A DNA stretch of 22,568 bases from Lachnospiraceae bacterium (lineage in GTDB: Bacteria > Bacillota > Clostridia > Lachnospirales > Lachnospiraceae), in contig VSNJ01000053.1 of assembly GCA_009774235.1 (NCBI GenBank), forward strand, positions 1 to 22,568. Direction: 5' to 3'. Each line of letters opens with the position of its first letter. Position 1 is the first letter of the stretch. The position numbers were made by a program, and so were the translations under genes. The notes under the pieces were generated by a model. It searched no databases. It was not told the DNA's origin and saw only the letters and a list, made by a program, of their open reading frames with translations. Below are positions 15,923-22,568 of this stretch, in pieces.

Positions 15923-15985
15923 ACTGGTTAAGGAATAATTTCAGGGGAAAAATTACATGCTATACCGGAATTTCAACATTTAAAG
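15923..15985 (+). promoter_or_regulatory. Possible LytTR-regulator half sites upstream of agrD
   Basis: ACTGGTTAAG (15923-15932) and ACATTTAAAG (15976-15985) each resemble the ACAGTTAAG-type repeat bound by AgrA-like LytTR proteins. They lie 53 bases apart, about five helical turns, and the second sits at the position where a -35 would be expected. The similarity is partial and the region is AT-rich, so this is only a candidate. Confidence 0.2.
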
Positions 15986-16006
15986 AGAATAAAATGCAAA
16001 ATAAGG

Positions 16007-16012
16007 TATACT
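16007..16012 (+). promoter_or_regulatory. Predicted -10 of the agrD promoter, without a good -35
   Basis: TATACT lies 33 bases before the agrD start codon. At the 17-base spacing the -35 hexamer would read AGAGAA, far from consensus. A good -10 without a -35 is what one expects for a promoter that needs an activator, here presumably the LytTR regulator encoded on the other strand. Confidence 0.45.
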
Positions 16013-16044
16013 TTCATTGAAAAATGAAATTGGAGGTGTATTAT

Positions 16045-16191
16045 ATGCCAGGTAACAAAAAGAAAAATATTACAGCTACAATTTTGGAAAAAGTAGCACG
16101 TAATTCTGTAAAAGCAGCAGCTGGCAGCAGATGTATGTATTGTCTGCACCAGCCTAAGCAGCCGGCAGGAATTAAGCAGTTTGCCAGATAA
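16045..16191 (+). CDS. agrD: AgrD-like cyclic lactone autoinducer pre-peptide
   Basis: This 48-residue pre-peptide starts MPGNKKKNITATILEKVARN, a basic and amphipathic N-terminal helix, and continues to a small Ala/Ser-rich stretch. Then comes the signal core RCMYCLHQPKQP (29-40), followed by a short tail. The core has the C-x-x-x-hydrophobic layout and the HQPK-x-P block I associate with lachnospiral/clostridial AgrD peptides; AgrB is expected to cut behind the ring residues and close a thiolactone on Cys30 or Cys33. GGAGGT lies 7 bases before the ATG, and a strong terminator begins 22 bases after the stop. It is divergent from the operon that encodes its presumed processor and receptor, instead of following agrB. 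No other pre-peptide is visible in the window. Confidence 0.85.
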   Translation: MPGNKKKNITATILEKVARNSVKAAAGSRCMYCLHQPKQPAGIKQFAR

Positions 16192-16212
16192 GTAAGCTGG
16201 CGTACGCAAGGA

Positions 16213-16260
16213 AATACTGTCATATGTATGGGGAAACCCATATATATGGCAGTATTTTTT
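16213..16260 (+). terminator. Intrinsic terminator after agrD
   Basis: AATACTGTCATATGTATGGG pairs with the segment 16237-16256 over 20 positions with only two non-Watson-Crick positions (both G-U compatible) around a 4-base loop, followed by a T-run to 16260. It isolates agrD as a very short monocistronic transcript and separates it from the lipoprotein/transporter operon downstream. Confidence 0.9.
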
Positions 16261-16319
16261 AAAAAGTGAAATATATATGAAGAATAAAAGACAAGAAAAC
16301 ATAATGGGAAGGAAAAGGT

Positions 16320-16382
16320 ATGGCAGCTTTGATTGTTTCTGGAATATTGGACAAGCTGAATAACAGAAAGGAGCCTTTATGA
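16320..16382 (+). CDS. 20-residue peptide, coupled to the downstream lipoprotein
   Basis: A short reading frame encodes MAALIVSGILDKLNNRKEPL. AAGGAA ends a few bases before its ATG at good spacing, and its TGA overlaps the ATG of the lipoprotein gene (ATGA at 16379-16382), a classic coupling arrangement. The first 13 residues are hydrophobic and the rest are charged. It could be a leader peptide that sets translation of the operon, or a genuine small membrane-active product. It resembles no family I can name; its size and polarity are loosely reminiscent of agr-controlled short toxins, but that is only an impression. No clear promoter was found between 16261 and 16320. Confidence 0.5.
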   Translation: MAALIVSGILDKLNNRKEPL

Positions 16383-17458
16383 AGAAAAGAACAGTAATAT
16401 TTATGTTAATAGCATTTTGCATAATGTTTTCTTCTTGCGGAATAAACTATAAACTGCCAGAAGATATAGGGAGTACTTTGACAGAGTCTGGAACTTCTGT
16501 GGGAGATAAGTTACCTATAGAAGAGAATGATATATTTGGAGATGGGGAAGGGCAAAGTCTTGGATTTATACAGCATAGTGCAGTAAAACCACAGACAGAT
16601 GATAATGGTGGGAAACTTTTATATTTGTATGATGGAGAAGAGATGAGTATTGATTATTCATTCCAGGTAGATGGAAAGGGAGAAAGTATTGGATTCCTTA
16701 TGTTTGTGAATGGAGAAGCACAGGCATACAGGGTGGATTCTTCACAGGATTTGGAATATTGTCATTTATTTGAAACAGATGGAAAGGCAGAAAGAGAATT
16801 TACATTCCACTTTTTTCCGGTTAATGGTAAAAAGGGAGAAAATATTAATTTAGAAGTAGTCAGTATTTTTAATCCAAGTTTTGTACCTGATATGGCTGAT
16901 ACAACAAGTTATGGCTGGTATCACCGTATTGTTAGTAATTGTTATATTATTCAAATGGAGCAGGATGCCCCGTCCAGGCAAGATATCCAGCAAGATAATG
17001 TTATTAAAAATATTAAATGTAAAACGAAAAAAGTGACCAAAGAATATTTGGAAACAAATTTAGCCGCAATGGGATGGTCCAGCCTGACAACAGAATCCTT
17101 AAATGGCCAGACTTATTATGAGATTCTTTATAATGGAAAAATTACTTATGACAATATCAAGCTGGAAAAGGGGGATAATCTTCATATTTCTTATAGCTTA
17201 TGTGGTTCTCCAGGAGTAGAATATGTTTCTACTTTGTTTATTGGCCATGTTCCAGTAAAGATTGGGGATTTACTTATGATGCAGACAAAACTTTCAAAAG
17301 GAGATGTCAGTACATGGGAGATTGAGCTGGATACTGGCAGTTTACCAGAACTATCAACTTTTTATATTATTTCTGTTCCACGTAATGCAGCGGATTACCC
17401 AGATGTCAATGCAATGGTGATAAAAACGGATTCTATTTGTTTATTTAAGGAGGATTAG
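16379..17458 (+). CDS. Putative lipoprotein of unknown function, 359 residues
   Basis: The N-terminus is a lipoprotein signal peptide: two lysines and an arginine, a hydrophobic core, then FSSC with the lipid-bearing Cys20. The mature part looks entirely beta-rich, with repeated short hydrophobic strands (for example in 75-170 and 230-345), compatible with one or two immunoglobulin-like or jelly-roll domains; I recognise no catalytic motif. AAAGGAG lies 7 bases before the ATG, inside the coupled 20-codon frame. It begins the plus-strand operon of lipoproteins and ABC transporter genes; the next gene follows after 5 bases. A role as the extracytoplasmic partner of that transporter is inferred from the operon only. 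Confidence 0.8.
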   Translation: MKKRTVIFMLIAFCIMFSSCGINYKLPEDIGSTLTESGTSVGDKLPIEENDIFGDGEGQSLGFIQHSAVKPQTDDNGGKLLYLYDGEEMSIDYSFQVDGKGESIGFLMFVNGEAQAYRVDSSQDLEYCHLFETDGKAEREFTFHFFPVNGKKGENINLEVVSIFNPSFVPDMADTTSYGWYHRIVSNCYIIQMEQDAPSRQDIQQDNVIKNIKCKTKKVTKEYLETNLAAMGWSSLTTESLNGQTYYEILYNGKITYDNIKLEKGDNLHISYSLCGSPGVEYVSTLFIGHVPVKIGDLLMMQTKLSKGDVSTWEIELDTGSLPELSTFYIISVPRNAADYPDVNAMVIKTDSICLFKED

Positions 17459-17463
17459 AAAAA

Positions 17464-18675
17464 ATGAAAAAACTGGTGGGTATTGTATTAGTTATTTTAA
17501 TGATCCAGGTAATGGCAGGTTGTGCAAATAAAGATATGCAGGAACAAAATTCTGGAAATATAAGTAATACACAAGAAAGTGTCAAGGAGTCTGGTGAAGG
17601 GCAGAATCCTGTGAAAGATAATGACAGCCATATATATATGGATGATATAAGATTTATTGAACCAAAGCAAAGTTTATTTGCTGGAAAAGTCCGTGAAATC
17701 TGTTGTGGAGCGGATAGAAAGCTTTTAATCCGTGCGGATAAGCTTTATCTGTATGATGCTTCTGAAGGTATTGTTGTGGCAGAAGATAGTTTGGACGAAT
17801 ATCAGGATGTACAGATGTTTGCTTATGAATCAGGCTATGTGGTTATAGGAAATCCTGGGCAGGATGGCAGTGGGGGATTTGTGGACAGTACAAGTGAAAT
17901 GAAATGTATCTGTAAGTTATATAACAGCCATTTAGAACAGAAAAAGGAAATTGTCCTGTCAGACTTGTTAAGCAATGATGTAATTGTAAGCTTAAATTCA
18001 ATAGATGTCTCTTCCGATGGGAATAAAATTATTTTTGCAACATTAAGTAATGTTTATCTTTATCAAACTGGTAATAAGAAGTGTAAAAAATTACTTTCAA
18101 TAAATAAGAATGCAGCATATAAAGACCTGTGGATAAGCGATATTGAATATATGGCTTTTGTAAGTGGTGATAAGCAGATTGCATTTGTAGGAAATAGTAT
18201 TCCTTTGGATGGAGGTGATTCCATACCATCTTATGGTATGTTTGATGTCACAGGGAAAAATCTGGTAATTTTAGGAGATGGCTCTTATTCTGTAGATGAA
18301 ATGCTGATGGGCAATGGATTTATGTATTTGCCAGCTGTTTTCAATAAAGCTGATGGTACTTTATTAAAATATAACTTTGCAGGCGGAGAAGAAAGCAGCA
18401 TAAGTTTCCGTAATGTTAAAGAAGGAAAAGACGGGGTATATACGTCTTTTAATGGAACTTATCTCGCAACTGCACTTTTAGACGGAAAGCTGGTATTAAA
18501 TATATATGACAAAAAAGGAGTGCACTTAAAAGAATATGTGGTGGATGGTTTAAATGCTGCCTATTTTTACCGTATACCACAGATAACATTATGCGAAGAC
18601 AGCAGGGTATGTATCGTTGTTTTGGGCAATAACCAGATGGATATAGACACTAAGATTATTTGTTTTGAATTTTAG
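17464..18675 (+). CDS. Putative lipoprotein with propeller-like repeats, 403 residues
   Basis: The signal peptide ends in VMAGC with Cys20 as the lipidation site, and a Ser/Asn/Gln/Glu-rich linker follows (21-58). The mature domain contains recurring blade-like units of the form KLYLYDASEG, DVSSDGNKIIFAT...VYLYQTGNKK, KQIAFVGNS and LVLNIYDKKG, as in beta-propeller (TolB/WD-like) proteins. No enzyme motif is seen. AAGGAGG precedes the ATG, 5 bases after the previous stop, and the ABC ATPase gene follows after 8 bases, so it belongs firmly to the transporter operon. The C-terminal part of the last gene in the window has similar strand patterns, which hints at related extracytoplasmic domains. 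Confidence 0.8.
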   Translation: MKKLVGIVLVILMIQVMAGCANKDMQEQNSGNISNTQESVKESGEGQNPVKDNDSHIYMDDIRFIEPKQSLFAGKVREICCGADRKLLIRADKLYLYDASEGIVVAEDSLDEYQDVQMFAYESGYVVIGNPGQDGSGGFVDSTSEMKCICKLYNSHLEQKKEIVLSDLLSNDVIVSLNSIDVSSDGNKIIFATLSNVYLYQTGNKKCKKLLSINKNAAYKDLWISDIEYMAFVSGDKQIAFVGNSIPLDGGDSIPSYGMFDVTGKNLVILGDGSYSVDEMLMGNGFMYLPAVFNKADGTLLKYNFAGGEESSISFRNVKEGKDGVYTSFNGTYLATALLDGKLVLNIYDKKGVHLKEYVVDGLNAAYFYRIPQITLCEDSRVCIVVLGNNQMDIDTKIICFEF

Positions 18676-18683
18676 GAGGAACT

Positions 18684-19574
18684 ATGCAGATTGAGTTTGA
18701 GAATATATCAAAAAAGTATGGCAGAAGGTATGCACTGGAGCATTTCAGTGCAACGCTGGAGCAAGGTATATATGGCCTGCTTGGAGCAAATGGTGCTGGG
18801 AAAACAACTTTAATTAGTATTTTTGTTGGAATACTGAAAAAGGATAATGGAACTATCCGTCTGGATGGTGAGGATATATCTAAGATGGGGAAGGAATTTC
18901 TTGGGAAAATTGGATATATGCCACAATATCCTGTATTTTATAAGGATTTCCGTGTATTGGAATTTCTACAGTATATGTGTGAATTAAAAGGAATACCAAA
19001 AAAAGAAGGAACAGAATATGCAGAAGAATTATTGGAGATTGTCAACTTAAAAAATGATATGAATAAAAGGATAGGTGCACTTTCTGGTGGTATGAGACAA
19101 AGAGTAGGGATTGTGCAGGCAATGCTTGGCCGTCCTGAAGTGCTTGTATTAGATGAACCTACTGCTGGTCTGGATCCACAAGAAAGAATCCGGTTCCGCA
19201 ATTTGATTGCACGGTTCTCAGAGAAAAGAACAATACTGCTTGCGACACATATTGTTTCTGATGTTGAGTTTATATCCAATGAGGTGCTGATTATGAAAGA
19301 AGGCAGGCTGCTCAAAAAAGACACCACAGAAAATTTAGAAAAAGAGATGACAGGGAAAGTGTGGAATATTACACTTAAGAATGCAGGGGATTTTGGAGCT
19401 TATGAAAAATATAATATAAGCAATATGCAAAGGGAAGGAGGGAATCTGCATTTACGTGTTTTGTCAGAGAAACCGCCTAAGGAAGAAGCAATAATGGCAG
19501 CTCCTAACTTGGAGGATGTATTTTTGTATTATAATAATTGCCTGGATGGAGGAAAGCATGATACAATTAATTAA
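18684..19574 (+). CDS. ABC transporter ATP-binding protein
   Basis: This cytoplasmic ATPase subunit of 296 residues has Walker A GANGAGKT (34-41), Q-loop Gln81, signature LSGGM (133-137), Walker B VLVLDE (153-158), D-loop GLDP and switch His189. The C-terminal 95 residues form the extra domain often seen in ABC-2-type exporters for drugs, lantibiotics or peptides. AGGAGG precedes the ATG. The gene overlaps the following permease gene by 17 bases. It presumably drives the two membrane proteins encoded next. The substrate is unknown; export or self-protection against a peptide is a reasonable guess from the family and from the nearby signalling genes. Confidence 0.93.
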   Translation: MQIEFENISKKYGRRYALEHFSATLEQGIYGLLGANGAGKTTLISIFVGILKKDNGTIRLDGEDISKMGKEFLGKIGYMPQYPVFYKDFRVLEFLQYMCELKGIPKKEGTEYAEELLEIVNLKNDMNKRIGALSGGMRQRVGIVQAMLGRPEVLVLDEPTAGLDPQERIRFRNLIARFSEKRTILLATHIVSDVEFISNEVLIMKEGRLLKKDTTENLEKEMTGKVWNITLKNAGDFGAYEKYNISNMQREGGNLHLRVLSEKPPKEEAIMAAPNLEDVFLYYNNCLDGGKHDTIN

Positions 19575-20757
19575 ATATGAATGGAAAAAAGCATTTCTAA
19601 AAAAAACAATAGTTATATTGATGGTTATTTTCATAATAATTGATTTAATAAAAATTGTAGATATATATCACAAAAAGTCTTATCTTATATCGGCAGGCAC
19701 AGTATGGCGGGAAGCATACTGGGACATGTATAAAGATTACAATGGAAATATTACTGATGACAAAATCCAAAGTCTTGATGATATGTACCAGAAATTGGGA
19801 GAAGAAGTCATTGAAATGACAGCAAGCAGAGAGATGGATTTGGAAAAGTATATGACAGGAACGGTTTATAGTGATTACAACTTTTTAGACCGTTATTATA
19901 TCACCCCGTTCCGGTATTTTGCCTTATATCAAAACAGAGCCGGAGAAATCTGCCAGAGGGCAGCAGACGCTGCCTCTAATGCCAAAAATACGGGAAACAT
20001 GGAAGAGTACAGAAGAAATGCAAGAATATACCATATTTTTAAAGATAGGAAAATAAAGGATTTTTCTTACTTGGAAAATATAGAATTGTTTTTGGATTTT
20101 TCCTTTTCAGATATACTGGTACTGCTTCTGGTTTTATATGGTCTTTTGGCTGTTTATGGTTCTGAACGTGATGGGAATATGGAGTCTTTGCTGCTTACAA
20201 ACAAAAGAGGAGGAAAGTCTGTACAAGTGGCAAAAGTTGCCGGGGCAGGGTTGTTTTCTATAATGGTTTCCACAATTTTTTCGATGGTTGATTATCTGGG
20301 CTTTGCATTTGTGGCAGGAAGTTTTGAGGGATTGAAAATGCCTGTCTATGCAATAGCCTTTTTAGGGCGTAGTCCTTTGGGCATAAACATCTTCCAATAT
20401 TGTCTGCTTGATATGGCTGTACGGGCGTTTGGATTTCTAATTATAGGTATTGTTATGCTTAATATATCCTACATATTTAAAAATGTATTAGCTTCGTTTT
20501 TTGTAGGAAGTGTTTTCTGTGTATGTATAAGCATAATATATGAAAATTGTTGTCATATGCCGTTTCTGTGGCTTAAAATATTAAATCCATTTTCATTAGT
20601 AGATAATATTCATATATTTGAAAATACGGAATTTGTATCAATATGTGGATATCCATTTCCAGGGTGGCAGATTGCAATAGTGATTGGTGGGATTTACCTG
20701 GTTCTGCTTATTGGGTTGGCTTTGGTTGTTTCAAAAAATAATGAATATTGCAGGTGA
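19558..20757 (+). CDS. ABC-2-type transporter permease
   Basis: This membrane protein of 399 residues begins MIQLIKYEWKKAFLKKT, the short amphipathic start typical of ABC-2 permeases, followed by a first helix (about 17-36), a long extracytoplasmic region (40-180) and five or six further helices (about 181-395). I chose the ATG at 19558 since GGAGG lies 5 bases upstream; the longer frame opening at 19516 would overlap the ATPase gene by 59 bases and has no ribosome binding site. The overlap with the ATPase gene is then 17 bases. The next gene starts 4 bases after its stop. It should form half of the transport channel. Confidence 0.88.
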   Translation: MIQLIKYEWKKAFLKKTIVILMVIFIIIDLIKIVDIYHKKSYLISAGTVWREAYWDMYKDYNGNITDDKIQSLDDMYQKLGEEVIEMTASREMDLEKYMTGTVYSDYNFLDRYYITPFRYFALYQNRAGEICQRAADAASNAKNTGNMEEYRRNARIYHIFKDRKIKDFSYLENIELFLDFSFSDILVLLLVLYGLLAVYGSERDGNMESLLLTNKRGGKSVQVAKVAGAGLFSIMVSTIFSMVDYLGFAFVAGSFEGLKMPVYAIAFLGRSPLGINIFQYCLLDMAVRAFGFLIIGIVMLNISYIFKNVLASFFVGSVFCVCISIIYENCCHMPFLWLKILNPFSLVDNIHIFENTEFVSICGYPFPGWQIAIVIGGIYLVLLIGLALVVSKNNEYCR

Positions 20758-20761
20758 TATA

Positions 20762-22568
20762 ATGCAGGAAATTAAAAAGATTTTTATTTATAATAAAGGA
20801 ATATGGGTAATTTTGTCAGCGGTTATTTTGTGGATGGGATACTTAACAATGAAACCTTACACAAAGCCATCAAAGGAATATTTATATTATTTAGGTAATG
20901 TATCAGGAAAGTTAAATGCACACAAGGAAAGTTTTCTTGAAGAAGAAGCAGTACAGTTTGCTAACTTACATGTTGAAAAGGAAAGTTTAATGGATAGTTT
21001 TTTTGCGGGAGAAGTGGCAGAGAATGAATATCTGATGCTAATGGATGGTTATGAGGAAAAATTAAAGAGAGAAAAGGGATTTGAGCAGATATATGAACAG
21101 TACTTATATATTTGTGAGAACCGTGAAAACCGGTATTTTATGGAATATAACGGCTGGGAAGAATTGTTTTCGGACAAAGCTTTTTTAGTTTTCTCATCTA
21201 TAGTGATTCTTCTGGTTGTGGGGCGCTTTTTATGCTGTAATTATGAAACTAATATGGACGAAATCTGTAAAACATGTAAGGAAAACAGATGGTGGCTTGT
21301 AAAAAAGGTAATAATTGCCAATATAATAGCAGGGTTTATGGGGGTTTTTTTAGTTTCATCAGAGTGTTTGTTTATTTCATTTTCTATAGGTTTGGAACAA
21401 GGAAATTTCCCAATACAAAGTGTTCCTTGTCTTTCGGATAGTACACGGGAGTTAACATGCTATGAAGCCTTTTTATTAATGTCAATATTGCGTATTCTGG
21501 GATGCATGCTTTATGCAGATTTAATCCTGCTGGTTTCTTCCCTTGTACGTAAGATGTCACTTACTATCTGCATAGCTGTTGCTATGCAGGTTTTGCCTTT
21601 GTTTGGATTTACGGGGTCTTTTATGTACCAGATACCATTGCCAGTTAGTTTTATGGACTCTCTGGGATACTTGGAAGGCAGCAAGTATGAAAAAGACATG
21701 GTAACAGGAACGGATGTACTTATATTTAAAGAAATTCCAGCCCTTTATATAAAAATTCTGGTAGTCTTTACATTATTTATTATATTTCTTGCTGTTATCT
21801 GGATGATTAAGAGAGAGAAAAATAAATGGGAAAACCAGGTTATTTTTCATAGAAAAAAGAAAAAACAAGCACTCTTAAATATATTGTTAATAATTTTTGT
21901 AATGTCTGTTGCCGGGTGTAACAGTGCAGAGGTAGTAAAGAATAATGAATTATCATTTAATACAAGAGACTCTTTATGTTATGAGAACGGCACAGTAAAA
22001 ATTTATTTTGAAGATACAGGGGGATTTCCTATAGTAGAAGACAAGCAGACAGGAGAAACAAAAGAATTATTGTCAGATCCATTGTTGCCATTAAAAGAAG
22101 ATTGTGAAATTATGACGGAACTTTTCTATACGGAAGAATATGTATATTATGTATATCTTGACAGTAAAGAATATTATCACAAAGTTGGCAATAACGAAAG
22201 CCTGATAGAAATGGTTTCTGTCCATGAGGTATGTCTTAAGGATTATTCTGATAAGATTATTTTTGAGCAGCAGGTTGGAACAAACAGACAATTTTTGGGA
22301 CTATCCTATGAAATAACTGATCAATGGAGTTTTCTGAAACTACACCGGTATTTTTGCCTGGATGATAAATATCTTTTTTTTATAACAGATAATTTTATTT
22401 ACCAGGTAGACCGCAGTACAAAGGAGATAACTAAACTAGATATCAGCTCATCAGGGAATACTGCTTTTTACCAGGGAGGAATATATTATATTAATCAAAA
22501 TTCGGTGGTTGAAAGATATGATATCACAACAGGTTCAGTACAACAAGTTATAAAATATGCTGTAAAGG
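20762..22568 (+). CDS. ABC permease fused to a lipoprotein-like extracytoplasmic domain (partial, runs off window)
   Basis: An uninterrupted frame of 602 codons runs from the ATG at 20762 to the window edge, with no stop seen. Residues 1-370 resemble the preceding permease: a first helix (12-30), a long hydrophilic loop (31-138), and helices near 141-160, 178-206, 238-262, 265-280 and 327-350. Then HRKKKKQALLNILL (from about 363) begins what looks like a complete lipoprotein signal segment ending VAGC (Cys386). A beta-rich domain follows, with repeats such as IYYINQNSVVERYDITTG, reminiscent of propeller/DUF5050-type proteins. I found no ribosome binding site or good start codon at the junction, so a fusion is favoured over two genes. 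The frame checks out on both sides of the junction. Confidence 0.75.
   Translation, partial: MQEIKKIFIYNKGIWVILSAVILWMGYLTMKPYTKPSKEYLYYLGNVSGKLNAHKESFLEEEAVQFANLHVEKESLMDSFFAGEVAENEYLMLMDGYEEKLKREKGFEQIYEQYLYICENRENRYFMEYNGWEELFSDKAFLVFSSIVILLVVGRFLCCNYETNMDEICKTCKENRWWLVKKVIIANIIAGFMGVFLVSSECLFISFSIGLEQGNFPIQSVPCLSDSTRELTCYEAFLLMSILRILGCMLYADLILLVSSLVRKMSLTICIAVAMQVLPLFGFTGSFMYQIPLPVSFMDSLGYLEGSKYEKDMVTGTDVLIFKEIPALYIKILVVFTLFIIFLAVIWMIKREKNKWENQVIFHRKKKKQALLNILLIIFVMSVAGCNSAEVVKNNELSFNTRDSLCYENGTVKIYFEDTGGFPIVEDKQTGETKELLSDPLLPLKEDCEIMTELFYTEEYVYYVYLDSKEYYHKVGNNESLIEMVSVHEVCLKDYSDKIIFEQQVGTNRQFLGLSYEITDQWSFLKLHRYFCLDDKYLFFITDNFIYQVDRSTKEITKLDISSSGNTAFYQGGIYYINQNSVVERYDITTGSVQQVIKYAVK

Noticed and set aside
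15973..16422. Minus-strand open frame of 149 codons across agrD and the terminator
   Set aside because: It is antisense to agrD and to its terminator and to the coupled 20-codon frame; the plus-strand features have ribosome binding sites and make functional sense.
21803..22568. A separate lipoprotein gene starting at an internal ATG
   Set aside because: There is no ribosome binding site before 21803 and the signal peptide would be 39 residues, long for a lipoprotein; an uninterrupted fusion is simpler, although not proven.
1..22568. CRISPR arrays, tRNA and rRNA genes, transposase genes, riboswitches
   Set aside because: I looked for regularly spaced repeats, tRNA-like cloverleaf motifs, rRNA segments, transposase-like proteins and known riboswitch cores and saw none that could be supported.

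Overview
The window looks like chromosome of a low-G+C, anaerobic, butyrate-forming Firmicute, most likely Lachnospiraceae. The reasons are an AT-rich composition, strong AGGAGG-type ribosome binding sites, a complete acetyl-CoA-to-butyrate pathway that ends in a butyryl-CoA:acetate CoA-transferase, and an agr-type peptide signalling locus of the clostridial kind. Genus and species cannot be named from sequence reading alone.

Region 1 (1-8680) is butyrate metabolism. After 534 bases without a gene, which include a 212-base irregular inverted repeat (309-520), comes but on the minus strand. It is divergent from a six-gene plus-strand operon: thl, crt, hbd, bcd, etfB, etfA. Together these genes condense two acetyl-CoA, reduce and dehydrate the product to crotonyl-CoA, reduce that to butyryl-CoA with flavin-based electron bifurcation, and exchange CoA with acetate to release butyrate. 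Both directions have recognisable promoters. Both leaders, and the gaps between thl, crt, hbd and bcd, carry hairpins, and several of these share a GTAC-CAG type stem. The operon ends in a strong terminator (8640-8680).

Region 2 (8756-12252) is a three-gene surface or envelope cassette with its own extended -10 promoter: a VTC-domain polyphosphate-polymerase-like protein, a DUF4956 membrane protein and a Cthe_2159-type beta-helix exported protein. It is closed by a terminator. A 122-residue protein of unknown function follows and meets agrB tail to tail.

Region 3 (12786-16260) is an agr-like quorum-sensing locus. A minus-strand operon encodes an XRE regulator, a LytTR response regulator (AgrA type), a sensor kinase (AgrC type) and the AgrB peptidase. 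The 48-residue cyclic-lactone pre-peptide AgrD, too small for ordinary gene calling, is on the opposite strand. It is divergent from the operon across 226 bases that contain a perfect 8-bp inverted repeat (a likely XRE operator), and it is followed at once by its own terminator.

Region 4 (16320-22568) is a plus-strand operon directly downstream of agrD: a 20-codon reading frame coupled by ATGA overlap to a lipoprotein, a second propeller-like lipoprotein, an ABC ATPase, an ABC permease, and a long open frame that runs off the window. In that last frame a six-helix permease continues without a stop into a lipoprotein-like signal segment and an extracytoplasmic domain. The layout suggests, but does not prove, that this transporter/lipoprotein module is an output of the adjacent peptide signalling system.
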